Source: DAIOEK01 sp963828285
GTDB lineage: Bacteria > Chloroflexota > Anaerolineae > Anaerolineales > Anaerolineaceae
Direction of reading: 5' to 3'
Length of the DNA stretch: 64,000 nt
NCBI GenBank assembly: GCA_963828285.1
Contig: CAWHEB010000001.1
Coordinates: 248,001 to 312,000 of the forward strand
Shown: in pieces, positions 27,623 through 36,548 of the stretch
Numbering within the stretch: position 1 is the stretch's first letter
Layout of the letters: the number at the start of each line of letters is the position of its first letter
Translations under genes and position numbers: made by a program
The notes under the pieces: model-generated
What the model was told of the DNA's origin: nothing
The model's database searches: none
The model's input: the letters and a program-made list of their open reading frames with translations, nothing else

Positions 27623-28120
27623 GTGCAAATATTATTTGGAATTCCTATTTCTATCATCGTTATGGTGATTTAGCTCGCGGTAATATCCAGACTTAATATT
27701 GCTTATGGGATAGCAGATATTACAATGCTATCTTTGATCGCATGGTCACTTCATAGTGACATTAAGAATGTACTTATCTTAATGGTGTTTAATGGGGTTC
27801 TGATGAGTCTTGTATCTGCAACTCCGTTATATACACCGTTATTAGGATATGCGGCAATCGTTGGGATTGCTTTATTCCTACGAAAAAGATTATGGAATAT
27901 TCCAATGGTTCTGATGATCGTATTATCTTTCATTGGAACCATCATCACACAAGGCTTATCCATGTTCGCTATTAATTTTAGCGAAGCATCAATACCAATA
28001 AGTGATAGTTTTGTCCAAATTGTCCTTCCTAGCGCAGCCATGAATATGGTCATTGGAATTCCAATATTTCTGATCCTTCGGGACATCTGGTTGAATATCA
28101 ATACAGAAGAAACAGAATGA
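27623..28120 (+). CDS. mreD: rod shape-determining protein MreD with an in-frame stop
   Basis: Small polytopic elongasome protein. The expected frame begins at GTG 27623, reads QILFGIPISIIVMVI, then meets TAG at 27671-27673, and continues LAVISRLNIAYGIADITMLSLIAWSLHSDI to TGA 28118-28120. MreD families often have Gln where the TAG falls, and CAG to TAG is a single change. Internal starts such as ATG 27725 would lose the first helix. The rest (~5 helices) is intact. It overlaps mrdA by ATGA. Sequence error, or a true nonsense mutation, both fit. Confidence 0.75.
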
Positions 28121-30186
28121 CAGAATCGACAAATACCTCTAATCAATTCGAACACTGGCGACTCATCGGTATCTATATACTGATCGTGGTAGTATTTGGA
28201 TTCTATGCCGTCAGGCTTTTCAATTTACAAATCATTCGTGGACCTGAATTTCTTCAAAAAGCAGAAAATAATAGTAAATCGACTGTAACGATCCCAGCAA
28301 CCAGGGGAACCATCACAGATCGAAATGACTATATCCTGGCAAGAAATATCGCGTCATATAACGTTGTGATCACCCCGGCTTTTCTACCAGAGGATGAAGG
28401 AGCAGTTCAAGAAGTCTATCGTGAGTTGAGTGATCTAATTGATTATCCGGTAAATTTAGGAATAATTGACGATGAATCCGTACGAAATTTCACGCCTTGT
28501 GAAGCCGAACTGGGCATCTCTCAGATCGTGGTAATTGGACGTTCCAACTGGCCATATAATCCGGTTCGGATTAAATGCAACATCGACGAAAAAATTGCCA
28601 AGGTGGTTCAGGGGAAAAAAGCTGAATGGCCGGGTGTGGATGTTGAAATAGAACCAATCAGAGATTATCCCACAGGTGAGCTAACTTCAGAGATCATTGG
28701 TTTTCTAGGCCCAATTCCAGCTGCTTTTGAGCAGTATTATCGTGATCTGGGATTCCTTCCACGACGCGATAAAGTAGGATATGCCGGAATAGAAGCTTCG
28801 ATGCAAGATGAACTAGCCGGAAGAAATGGTCAAAAAACAGTAGAAATCGATGTAGCCGGACAGGAAATGCGAAACCTAACTGAACCGAAAGAAACAGAAC
28901 CAGGTTCAAATATTCGATTGACAATAGACACCAGGCTTCAACTGGCAGCCAAGACTGCCCTTAAAAAAGAAATTGATTTTTGGAATACGTACCTTAACCG
29001 AATTCAATCCCAAAATGGGGTAGTCATCGCGATGAATCCAAAAACAGGCGAAATTCTCGCAATGGTAAGCTATCCCACTTACGAGAATAATCGATTTGCC
29101 CGACTAATTCCCGGTTATTACTATAATCAACTAACGAGCGATCCATTCCGTCCATTATTCAACCATGCCATCTCCGCAGAACATCCACCAGGATCAGTAT
29201 TCAAAATGTCAGCGGCTATTGGAGCATTGAATGAAGGAGTTGTGACACCAGAACTAACAGTTGATGACCCGGGAAAGATCACTGTACTTCAAAAGTATTA
29301 TCCAAATGATCCGGGAAATCCGAGAGATTATGTCTGCTGGAAGAAAGACGGCCATGGGATTGTTGACTTTTTACATGGTGTAGCATTCTCATGCGATGTG
29401 TATTTCTACAAAATTGGCGGTGGCTATCAGGATCAGGTCCCGGAAGGTTTGGGAATATTACGGTTGGGTGAATATGCCCGCGCATTAGGATATGGACAGA
29501 TACTAGGTATTGAATTACCTGGCGAGGAGAATGGATTAATCCCGTCACCAACCTGGAAACGGCTCAATGTTGGTGAGAACTGGTCCACTGGAGATACTTA
29601 TATCGGTACCATGGGTCAGGGATATGTTCTAGCTACCCCATTGCAGGTGCTGGTTTCAATATCAGCACTTGCGAACGACGGAAAACTTATGAAGCCAACA
29701 ATTATCCATGATGTCTTGGATAATGAAAGTAATATTATTCAACCATTCAAACCAAAGATGCTTTGGGATATTACAAAAGATCCGAAAATCACAATTTTTG
29801 AAGATAATATACCCACAGAACAGAAGAAAGTGGTTCAACCTTGGGTTGTGCAAAAAGCTAAAGAAGGTATGCGAATGGTGGTTACAGAAGGAACAATGGC
29901 CAAGGAATTTGCGACATGGACTGAGATCCCGTCTGCAGGCAAGACTGGTACTGCCGAGTATTGTGACAATGTAGCCCAGGCAAACAACCTCTGTGTTCCT
30001 GGAAGCTGGCCAGCTCATGCGTGGTATGTCGGATATGCACCCTATGACAATCCGGAAATTGCAGTTGTGGCATTTGTGTATAACGGCGGAGAGGGTTCAT
30101 CCGTGGCTGGACCAATTGTGCGAGAAGTGATTTCCGCGTATTTTGACCTAAAGGCAATGAACAATCCACAACCAAATCAACCTTAG
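28117..30186 (+). CDS. mrdA: penicillin-binding protein 2 (elongasome transpeptidase)
   Basis: Class B PBP, 689 residues, anchored by one N-terminal helix (~residues 13-33). Motifs: dimerisation-domain start TIPATRGTITDRNDYILA, catalytic EHPPGSVFKM (Ser-x-x-Lys), FSCDVYFYKIG in the SxN position (Ser-Cys-Asp here) and KTGTAEY. It works with RodA, which lies 1.8 kb downstream, to make peptidoglycan during elongation. Starts ATGA-overlapped with mreD. Confidence 0.95.
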   Translation: MTESTNTSNQFEHWRLIGIYILIVVVFGFYAVRLFNLQIIRGPEFLQKAENNSKSTVTIPATRGTITDRNDYILARNIASYNVVITPAFLPEDEGAVQEVYRELSDLIDYPVNLGIIDDESVRNFTPCEAELGISQIVVIGRSNWPYNPVRIKCNIDEKIAKVVQGKKAEWPGVDVEIEPIRDYPTGELTSEIIGFLGPIPAAFEQYYRDLGFLPRRDKVGYAGIEASMQDELAGRNGQKTVEIDVAGQEMRNLTEPKETEPGSNIRLTIDTRLQLAAKTALKKEIDFWNTYLNRIQSQNGVVIAMNPKTGEILAMVSYPTYENNRFARLIPGYYYNQLTSDPFRPLFNHAISAEHPPGSVFKMSAAIGALNEGVVTPELTVDDPGKITVLQKYYPNDPGNPRDYVCWKKDGHGIVDFLHGVAFSCDVYFYKIGGGYQDQVPEGLGILRLGEYARALGYGQILGIELPGEENGLIPSPTWKRLNVGENWSTGDTYIGTMGQGYVLATPLQVLVSISALANDGKLMKPTIIHDVLDNESNIIQPFKPKMLWDITKDPKITIFEDNIPTEQKKVVQPWVVQKAKEGMRMVVTEGTMAKEFATWTEIPSAGKTGTAEYCDNVAQANNLCVPGSWPAHAWYVGYAPYDNPEIAVVAFVYNGGEGSSVAGPIVREVISAYFDLKAMNNPQPNQP

Positions 30187-30198
30187 GATGAAACAATC

Positions 30199-30861
30199 AT
30201 GACTGTACACGTGAAAGGGATCGATGACAAATTGCTGATCACCATGACACATGGTGATTGGTTGGAACGAAGTAAGGAACTAATCGATTATGTCTGCGGA
30301 AATGCCGGGTTCCTTTCAGGAGCCAAGGTTATTTTATGTCTGGATGATGTTATTCTCAGAGCAAATGACCTATTTACAATCAAAAATTCTTTTGCAGATT
30401 ATCAACTTGTGATCAGCGGAATACAAACCAACCAGGAAGAAACACGACAAGCCGCCCGTCTTCTAGGGATTCCCTTGGATGATCCTCGAAAGGTGAAGGA
30501 TCAAACTACCCGTACAAACCAAACACAAACCCGTGGTGAAAAGAATATATTTATAACCAGAACACTACGATCAGGAAGTATTACGGAAACTGATGGAAGT
30601 ATCTCAGTGATTGGGGATGTACACCCGGGGGCGATCATAAAAGCGACCGGAAACGTAATTGTTTGGGGAAGAATAAACGGGGAGGTGCACGCAGGAATAA
30701 CAGGTGATTATTCAACCATCGTTTGCGGACTCCTCTTATCGCCTGCCCATCTATCCATCGCTGGTGTCCAAATGGATGTCAGTTCGAAAAAGACATCGAA
30801 ATTTCCGCAAATTGCGCGGTGTACCGAAAATGCAATTACAATTGAAACTTGGAAAACTTAG
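30199..30861 (+). CDS. minC: septum site-determining protein MinC
   Basis: FtsZ-assembly inhibitor. At 220 residues, the N-terminal domain (about 1-105) is variable and the C-terminal beta-helical domain reads TRTLRSGSITETDGSISVIGDVHPGAIIKATGNVIVWGRINGEVHAGITGDYSTIVCGLLLSPAHLSIAGV, the MinD-binding part. A polar linker (DQTTRTNQTQTRGE) joins them. It starts 12 bases after mrdA and precedes minD by 14 bases. Confidence 0.93.
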   Translation: MTVHVKGIDDKLLITMTHGDWLERSKELIDYVCGNAGFLSGAKVILCLDDVILRANDLFTIKNSFADYQLVISGIQTNQEETRQAARLLGIPLDDPRKVKDQTTRTNQTQTRGEKNIFITRTLRSGSITETDGSISVIGDVHPGAIIKATGNVIVWGRINGEVHAGITGDYSTIVCGLLLSPAHLSIAGVQMDVSSKKTSKFPQIARCTENAITIETWKT

Positions 30862-30875
30862 ACATAGAGGGATAC

Positions 30876-31679
30876 ATGGCAGCAAGAATATTAACAGTAA
30901 CTTCCGGTAAAGGTGGTGTAGGCAAAACAACTACTGCAGCGAATTTAGCTGTTGCCCTAGCATCATTAGGCTACCGCGTCGCATGCCTGGATGCAGATAT
31001 TGGTCTCAGAAATTTGGACGTTGTCCTGGGATTAGAAAACCGTATCGTCTATGACATCGTAGATGTCGTGGAAGGTCGTTGCAGAGTAAAACAAGCCATG
31101 ATACGGGACAAGCGGTTCCCGGAGCTGTACTTGATACCAGCAGCTCAAACCAGGGACAAAAATGCATTGTCACCCGCCGACATGATCAATTTATGTGATG
31201 AGATCAAAGACGAATTGGACTGGATTATCATCGATTCTCCTGCCGGTATCGAACGCGGATTTCGGAATGCAATCGCACCGGCAAACATAATCCTGGTGGT
31301 TACCAACCCTGAAGTAAGCGCGGTACGCGATGCTGACAGAATAGTTGGGATCATTGAATTGGAAGAAAAAGGTCCCGCTCATTTAGTTATCAACCGCTTA
31401 AATACATCCATGGTTAAGCGCGGAGACATGCTCAGTGCGGACGATGTTATTGATCTGCTAGCAATAGACCTGGTAGGTATTGTCCCTGAAGATGAAAATG
31501 TTCTCATCAGTACAAATAGAGGTACACCAATTGTTTTGAACCAAAAGAGTAAAGCGGGTATTGCCTTTCTAAATATTGCCAGGAGGCTGAATGGTGAAAA
31601 AGTCCCATTGATGGATCTCGATGGAAAACAGAATATCTTCAGCAAAATAGTAAAAGCAATCACATCAGGAGGGAATTGA
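30876..31679 (+). CDS. minD: septum site-determining ATPase MinD
   Basis: ParA-type ATPase that recruits MinC to the membrane. 267 residues from ATG 30876 (SD AGAGGGA). An in-frame start at 30849 would overlap minC and is not preferred. Deviant Walker A SGKGGVGKTTT, DADIGLRNLDVVLGLE, and IIIDSPAGIERGF are intact. The C-terminus KQNIFSKIVKAITSGGN is a short amphipathic membrane-targeting helix. minE starts on the last base of its stop codon. Confidence 0.95.
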   Translation: MAARILTVTSGKGGVGKTTTAANLAVALASLGYRVACLDADIGLRNLDVVLGLENRIVYDIVDVVEGRCRVKQAMIRDKRFPELYLIPAAQTRDKNALSPADMINLCDEIKDELDWIIIDSPAGIERGFRNAIAPANIILVVTNPEVSAVRDADRIVGIIELEEKGPAHLVINRLNTSMVKRGDMLSADDVIDLLAIDLVGIVPEDENVLISTNRGTPIVLNQKSKAGIAFLNIARRLNGEKVPLMDLDGKQNIFSKIVKAITSGGN

Positions 31680-31939
31680 TGCCGTCATTATTTGATCGTC
31701 TGTTGAACAGGAATGAAAGTGCCAATTCTGCCAGAGAAAGATTGCAGTTAGTTCTAGTTCATGATCGAACAAATTTACCTGCCGGAAAAATGGAAGAGAT
31801 GAAGAACGAAATCATCCAGGTCATCTCCAAATATGTTTCGATCGATACTTCAGAGGCGGATATCGAGATGGAAAAAGTAGGGCGTGAACAGCGACTAGTT
31901 ATGAATATTCCTCTACACCCGAAAAAGGATTACCGGTAG
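31679..31939 (+). CDS. minE: cell division topological specificity factor MinE
   Basis: Stimulates MinD ATPase to produce pole-to-pole oscillation. 86 residues from ATG 31679, which overlaps the minD TGA by one base. N-terminal amphipathic SLFDRLLNR, anti-MinCD helix SARERLQLVLVHDR, and the C-terminal topological domain IIQVISKYVSIDTSEADIEME...RLVMNIPL. GGAGGG upstream serves as SD. Confidence 0.93.
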   Translation: MPSLFDRLLNRNESANSARERLQLVLVHDRTNLPAGKMEEMKNEIIQVISKYVSIDTSEADIEMEKVGREQRLVMNIPLHPKKDYR

Positions 31940-31949
31940 AAATTGAATT

Positions 31950-33047
31950 ATGAAACGTGAAATTTGGAGACATTTTGATTTTCTCCTTTTCGGTGCGGTT
32001 ATTGTACTGAGTGTTTTTGGTATTGCCATGATCAGGTCGGCAGTCGCCGGGAATATTGAACTCGAAGGCTATGTAACCAGGCAGATAATTTTTGTTGCAA
32101 TTGGACTGGTTGTAATTATTTCTACAGCAATTGTAGATTATCATTATTGGGCATCCATCACCAAGCTGATGTATGCATTTACTTTTGTACTGCTGATCAT
32201 CGTGTTTGTAAGCTCAAAAGCGAGGTTTGGAGCGGCAAGATGGATCGAGACTGGTTTAGTATCCATTCAACCAGCAGAACTCGCAAAAGTAGTCATTATC
32301 CTAGTTTTAGCCGATTTCTTCGCCCGTAGTCAAAACGATCCACACGATTTGAAGTGGATAGCTAGAAGTTTCTTGATCCTCGCTGGATTTCTAGTTTGGA
32401 TCGTACTTCAGCCGAATCTTTCCACAACTATTGTGCTGGCAGTTATTTGGTTTTCGCTGTTATGGATTTCCGGGTTAAAAGTAAAATACTTAACCATCTT
32501 TACTTTAGTAGGAATATTCGGAAGTCTTGCGGCATTCCCTCTATTGGCTCCATATCAACAGCAACGTATTCTATCTTTTGTACTACCTGAGCAGAACGCC
32601 ACCTACGGGAATGCTTACAATGTTGACCAAGCTTTGATCGCCATCGGATCTGGAGGCCTACTGGGGCAGGGTTATGGGCATGGCTCACAGGTGCAATTGC
32701 GTTTTTTGAAAGTTCGGCATACGGACTTTATCTTTTCGGCGATGGCAGAAGAATTTGGCTTCGTGGGAACTGTTATCGTGATCGCTCTTTTACTTTTTGT
32801 AATTATCCGAATTTTTAGGGCAGGTAGGCTAGCCCATGATCCTTACGGGGCATTGATTGCTTATAGTTTTGGAATTTTGATGTCATTCCAGGCGGCAGTC
32901 AATATAGGTGTTAATTTAAAACTGCTACCTGTAACCGGCTTAACATTACCTTTTGTAAGTTATGGAGGGAGCTCTTTGCTTTCAATGATCCTGGGGGTTG
33001 GATTAGTTGAAAGTATCGTACTTCGTCAAAAACCGCTGGAATTCTAA
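31950..33047 (+). CDS. rodA: rod shape-determining glycosyltransferase RodA
   Basis: SEDS-family peptidoglycan polymerase, 365 residues, about 10 membrane helices. Key stretches: FGAARWIETGLVSIQPAELAKVVIILVLADFF, the external loop LPEQNATYGNAYNVDQALIAIGSGGLLGQGYGHGSQ, then RHTDFIFSAMAEEFGFVGTV with the catalytic-region Asp, and TGLTLPFVSYGGSSLL. Partner of the PBP2 encoded upstream. The min genes are inserted between the two. It follows minE by 10 bases. Confidence 0.95.
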   Translation: MKREIWRHFDFLLFGAVIVLSVFGIAMIRSAVAGNIELEGYVTRQIIFVAIGLVVIISTAIVDYHYWASITKLMYAFTFVLLIIVFVSSKARFGAARWIETGLVSIQPAELAKVVIILVLADFFARSQNDPHDLKWIARSFLILAGFLVWIVLQPNLSTTIVLAVIWFSLLWISGLKVKYLTIFTLVGIFGSLAAFPLLAPYQQQRILSFVLPEQNATYGNAYNVDQALIAIGSGGLLGQGYGHGSQVQLRFLKVRHTDFIFSAMAEEFGFVGTVIVIALLLFVIIRIFRAGRLAHDPYGALIAYSFGILMSFQAAVNIGVNLKLLPVTGLTLPFVSYGGSSLLSMILGVGLVESIVLRQKPLEF

Positions 33048-33062
33048 TCTATGGAGAAGGAT

Positions 33063-34538
33063 ATGGAACTGAAACCTGTGCGAGTCCGCTTTGCACCATC
33101 GCCGACCGGTCACCTGCACCTTGGAGGAGCCCGCACCGCATTATATGATTACTTGATTGCCAAGAAAACTGGTGGAAAGTTTATCTTAAGAATTGAAGAT
33201 ACGGATCAGAAAAGATATGTACCTGAAGCAGAAGAAGAATTCATCAACAGCTTGAAATGGATGGGATTACAGTGGGATGAAGGTCCTGATGTAGGTGGAG
33301 ATTTTGGTCCGTACCGTCAGTCGCTTCGCAAGGAAATATACCAGGTATATGCTGAGAAGCTGATCGAGATGGGCAAAGCTTATTACTGTTTTTGCTCATC
33401 GGAAAGATTGGATCGTGTAAGACAGGAACAACAAAAACGAAAAGAAGCCCCGCGGTATGATGGGACTTGCAGAAATATTCAAGTTGAAGAAGCCAGGATC
33501 AGAATCGCTAATGGCGAAAAATATGTCATACGCTTCAAAATGCCGAAGGAAGGTACTACAACAGTAAAGGATCTGATTCGGGGAGATATTTCTGTCGAAA
33601 ACGCGAATCTTGATGATTATATTCTGGTCAAGTCAGATGGTTTAGCACTTTATCACCTCGCAGCCATGATAGATGACCATTTGATGGAAATCACACACGT
33701 AATTCGTGGTTCTGAATGGCTTCCTTCATTACCTCTACACTCGCAAATCCACAGAGCTTTCGGATGGGAAGAACCCATTTGGGTACATCTTTCAGTGTTC
33801 TTAAAACCAAGCGGCAAAGGAAAGATGAGCAAACGTGAATCTGCCGATTTGATAAAAGATGGGCACTCCATATTTATGAAAGACCTTGAAGAGCTAGGAT
33901 ATTTACCCGAAGGCGTAGTAAATTGGATCTCACTTATGGGATGGGCGTATGACGACCACACCGAGTTTTTTAAACTTGATGATTTAGTTGAGAAATTTTC
34001 GCTGGAACATCTTAATCCATCTCCTGCAGCGATCAATTTTCAGAAATTCGACCATTTTAATGGATTACATATTCGATCTTTGATAGCCACCGATCTAGCG
34101 AAAAGGATAAAACCATTTTTCGAAAAAGCAGGTTTGAAAGCTGATCTGGATACATTGACCAAGATCGCTCCTATCATCATGGAAAGAATCGTGACTCTTG
34201 ACGATGCAGTTGAGTTGGCAGGGTTTTTCTTCAGAGACGTTACTGTTAATCCAGAAATGCTAGTCCCAAAAGAGCTGAGCAAGGAAGAAACCATTAATAT
34301 ATTGAATAAGGTGGAGAGCATATTAAAGGATAAGGGAATCGTGCATAGTTCTGCGGAACCTGCACTACGTGATTATGTAGAAGGAAGTGGCTATTCAGCC
34401 GGTCAAGTTTTTGGCGTAATGCGCATAGCCATTACTGGACAAAAGGTTAGCCCACCTTTATTCGAAAGCATGGAAATTATTGGAACAGAGCTTGTGCTGA
34501 ATAGAATCGCTAGGGCAAAGGAATTACTGACAGGGTAG
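33063..34538 (+). CDS. gltX: glutamyl-tRNA synthetase
   Basis: Class I synthetase of 491 residues. HIGH-type motif PSPTGHLHLGGARTALYDYL and KMSKR motif SGKGKMSKRES are intact, with RIEDTDQKR for glutamate binding. ATG 33063 is preferred over ATG 33051 because AGAAGG lies just before it. A tRNA-Gln gene lies 64 bases downstream. Whether this enzyme also charges tRNA-Gln (for GatCAB) cannot be read from the motifs alone. It closes the mre-mrd-min operon. Confidence 0.96.
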   Translation: MELKPVRVRFAPSPTGHLHLGGARTALYDYLIAKKTGGKFILRIEDTDQKRYVPEAEEEFINSLKWMGLQWDEGPDVGGDFGPYRQSLRKEIYQVYAEKLIEMGKAYYCFCSSERLDRVRQEQQKRKEAPRYDGTCRNIQVEEARIRIANGEKYVIRFKMPKEGTTTVKDLIRGDISVENANLDDYILVKSDGLALYHLAAMIDDHLMEITHVIRGSEWLPSLPLHSQIHRAFGWEEPIWVHLSVFLKPSGKGKMSKRESADLIKDGHSIFMKDLEELGYLPEGVVNWISLMGWAYDDHTEFFKLDDLVEKFSLEHLNPSPAAINFQKFDHFNGLHIRSLIATDLAKRIKPFFEKAGLKADLDTLTKIAPIIMERIVTLDDAVELAGFFFRDVTVNPEMLVPKELSKEETINILNKVESILKDKGIVHSSAEPALRDYVEGSGYSAGQVFGVMRIAITGQKVSPPLFESMEIIGTELVLNRIARAKELLTG

Positions 34539-34555
34539 TTTTCGCTTTATCTATC

Positions 34556-34584
34556 TGGACTGAAGGGAGTGTCTGTGGTAAAAT
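34556..34584 (+). promoter_or_regulatory. promoter for tRNA-Gln
   Basis: TGGACT (four of six to -35 consensus) and TAAAAT (five of six to -10) at 34579-34584, separated by 17 bases. The start of transcription would be near 34591, about 12 bases before the tRNA. Confidence 0.5.
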
Positions 34585-34602
34585 CCCTTCGTTCCAGGTC
34601 AC

Positions 34603-34676
34603 TGGGGGTTCGTCTAACGGCAGGACAGCACACTCTGGATGTGTTTGTGGAGGTTCGAATCCTTCACCCCCAGCCA
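34603..34676 (+). tRNA. tRNA-Gln (anticodon CTG)
   Basis: 74 bases including an encoded CCA. The acceptor stem TGGGGGT pairs with ACCCCCA, with G as discriminator. The anticodon stem GCACA/TGTGT closes the 7-base loop CTCTGGA, giving anticodon CTG, which reads CAG. The T arm GGAGGTTCGAATCCTTC is standard (one wobble). It lies just after gltX and is followed by an intrinsic terminator. Confidence 0.95.
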
Positions 34677-34679
34677 TAA

Positions 34680-34706
34680 AAAACACTCGCATTTGCGAGT
34701 GTTTTT
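34680..34706. terminator. intrinsic terminator after tRNA-Gln
   Basis: Eleven-base-pair stem (AAAACACTCGC with GCGAGTGTTTT) around a 4-base ATTT loop, followed by T residues. It begins 4 bases after the tRNA. The A-rich left side and T-rich right side make it usable from either strand, ending also the convergent gene at 34714. Confidence 0.85.
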
Positions 34707-34713
34707 GTTACGG

Positions 34714-35271
34714 TCATTCCTCTTTTCGGTTTGATAGCATTCCTTCTGCAAACCGAAACAAAAGGTAAGGGACTTTCAATATTCCCATGCTGGTCATCAT
34801 TGGATAGGAGACTTCAACTTCATACAAAGAAGTGTATGTTTCTTTCGAAACCTCAATGAACTTGGTAAGATCAGCTTTTTGGGCAACAAGAATTTTCCCG
34901 TCAAATCTGAAAGCACCAACCAAGGCCGTCACTGGGTACAATCTACGGACACCGTCGCGAGGATCGTAATCCAACGGGTCCTGGGCAGGCGGAATAAGAT
35001 GCATAGCCAGAATTTTGTTGGTAGGGATGTGTAACTCTTCAAAAATTGATGGTTTGGCGGCTGATGCTGCGTGAACCAGTAAGACTCTTGCATTCTTGAG
35101 TAAAACGTTGTCTGGTGCGGCATTAGTTCGCAGCCATGTGCTTACACGGATCATCTCTTTGGTTACCACTTCACCCCAGCAAAGAGTAGATTCTGTATAA
35201 ATCATCACTTGGGATATTTTTTCATCAGATGTTACATTATTCAAATTTGCAGGTGATAGATTATCGGTCAT
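34714..35271 (-). CDS. conserved hypothetical protein
   Basis: A 185-residue soluble protein from ATG 35271, with GGGAGG upstream. No signal peptide or membrane helix. Recognisable pieces: SQVMIYTESTLCWGEVVTKEMIRVSTWLRTNAAPD, a strand-turn segment ILAMHLIPPAQDPLDYDPRDGVRRLYPVTALVGAF, and EVEVSYPMM. The repeated strand-rich layout suggests a beta-barrel or split domain, but I recognise no family. It is a lone reverse gene next to the threonine dehydrogenase gene, ending 8 bases from the tRNA-Gln terminator. Confidence 0.7.
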   Translation of the reverse strand: MTDNLSPANLNNVTSDEKISQVMIYTESTLCWGEVVTKEMIRVSTWLRTNAAPDNVLLKNARVLLVHAASAAKPSIFEELHIPTNKILAMHLIPPAQDPLDYDPRDGVRRLYPVTALVGAFRFDGKILVAQKADLTKFIEVSKETYTSLYEVEVSYPMMTSMGILKVPYLLFRFAEGMLSNRKEE

Positions 35272-35371
35272 GATTCCTCCCAATCATTTATTATAGACCA
35301 GATAAAAAATAACATGTCAATAAAATAAGGACAGCCTGCTGAGAGCTGCCCTTTAGATTATCACAATAATT

Positions 35372-36391
35372 CTACATATATCGGGTTTTAATTGCCGGGA
35401 TAAGATAATTTTCAAATGAATCCGTCTCGTTGTAATCCGGAGACCAACCCCAATCAGCCCGTGCAGCTGAATCGTCCAAATCTGCTGGCCACGAATCGAC
35501 AATCCCCTGTCTTGCTTTATCCGGGACGAAATCAACTACAGAACCTGGAAATGCTTTGATGACATGCTGATAGAAATCGTTTGCCGTTGGGCTGAAACTG
35601 GTCACGTTATAAACCAATTGTGATAAGTTCTCGCGTGGCGCGCCTTCGAGCATAATCAATGATTTAACAGCGTCAGGCATCACCATAAAAGGTAAACAGG
35701 TATCAGGACGGACAAAACAATGGTATGGAAGTTTCTGTGCGGCATGATGGAGCATTTCAGGACCGTAATCACTAGTTCCACCTGTTGGAACGGTCACGGC
35801 GGAAATTAAACCAGGAAACCGGATTGAACGGAAATCTACATAGATCGAGCGGTCTCTATCTGCTGAAAGTTGCTTGTAATATTTGGCATAATATCTGCCT
35901 AAATGTTCACAATACAATTTATTTACGCCATACATGGTCGTTGGAAAGTCTGAAGCATGTTCTTTGATTTTCCCACTTTTTTCCTTGTCTTGCAGATTAG
36001 CAAATCCGTAGGCAGCTATACTGCTTGGATAGATGAACTTGACGGGTTTACCCTGCCATTGAGATTGCTCCACCGCAAGCCGTAATAAGTTAAGCATACC
36101 TTCAACATTTATTTTATGGGCTGTCTCGGGGTTATATTCTGCTTTTGTAGAAAGGATTGAAGCAAGATGATAGATCGTTTTGATTTCATATTCGCCTACC
36201 AATCTACCCAATAACATCAAATCAAGAATGTCACCCTGAATAAAAGTAGTGCAATAGTTTTTCATTGCATCGTCCAATGGCTGGATATCCATTCCCAGAA
36301 TTGGAGTAGAACAATTTCTAGCAAGATGTTCAATTAAACCATGACCAATTTCACCATTCGCACCAGTGATCAGAATAACTTCTTTACGCAT
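35372..36391 (-). CDS. SDR-type L-threonine 3-dehydrogenase (NAD-dependent epimerase family)
   Basis: A 339-residue extended SDR. NAD-binding LITGANGEIGHGL, active site Ser in YPSSIAAYG and the YGVNKLYCEHLG YxxxK pair. What separates it from sugar epimerases is the C-terminal half: RFPGLISAVTVPTGGTSDYGPEML, CLPFMVMPDAVKSL, and DKARQGIVDSWPADLDDSAARADWGW, all close to the bacterial/archaeal SDR threonine dehydrogenases. It would make 2-amino-3-ketobutyrate from threonine. No glycine C-acetyltransferase gene is adjacent. SD AGGAGA. Confidence 0.82.
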   Translation of the reverse strand: MRKEVILITGANGEIGHGLIEHLARNCSTPILGMDIQPLDDAMKNYCTTFIQGDILDLMLLGRLVGEYEIKTIYHLASILSTKAEYNPETAHKINVEGMLNLLRLAVEQSQWQGKPVKFIYPSSIAAYGFANLQDKEKSGKIKEHASDFPTTMYGVNKLYCEHLGRYYAKYYKQLSADRDRSIYVDFRSIRFPGLISAVTVPTGGTSDYGPEMLHHAAQKLPYHCFVRPDTCLPFMVMPDAVKSLIMLEGAPRENLSQLVYNVTSFSPTANDFYQHVIKAFPGSVVDFVPDKARQGIVDSWPADLDDSAARADWGWSPDYNETDSFENYLIPAIKTRYM

Positions 36392-36428
36392 GAGTGTTCT
36401 CCTATTAGTCTGAAATAGAAAGAAAAAG

Positions 36429-36457
36429 AACGGGTCCTGAAATATTCAGAACCCGTT
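36429..36457 (-). terminator. terminator for the secDF transcript
   Basis: Inverted repeat of 12-base arms with one mismatch around a 5-base loop, AACGGGTCCTGA and TCAGAACCCGTT. On the reverse strand it is followed by a T-rich run (TTCTTTTTCTTTC). It lies about 90 bases beyond the secF stop and upstream of the threonine dehydrogenase start. Confidence 0.75.
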
Positions 36458-36548
36458 TATCGCATTAAAAGAAACTTGAAGTTGTTTGTGTGTGAAGAAA
36501 ATGGTTTGGATAACCTTTTTCAACAATTGTTTTCATATACTTATTTTA

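Noticed and set aside
27671..27673. TAG as a reassigned or read-through codon in mreD
   Set aside because: Other genes here end with TAG (for example hutH and minC), and nearby genes have indels of the same likely origin, so one error is simpler.
34510..34692. Reverse-strand open frame over tRNA-Gln
   Set aside because: It lies across the tRNA gene and its promoter. Its protein is a spurious product of the tRNA sequence.
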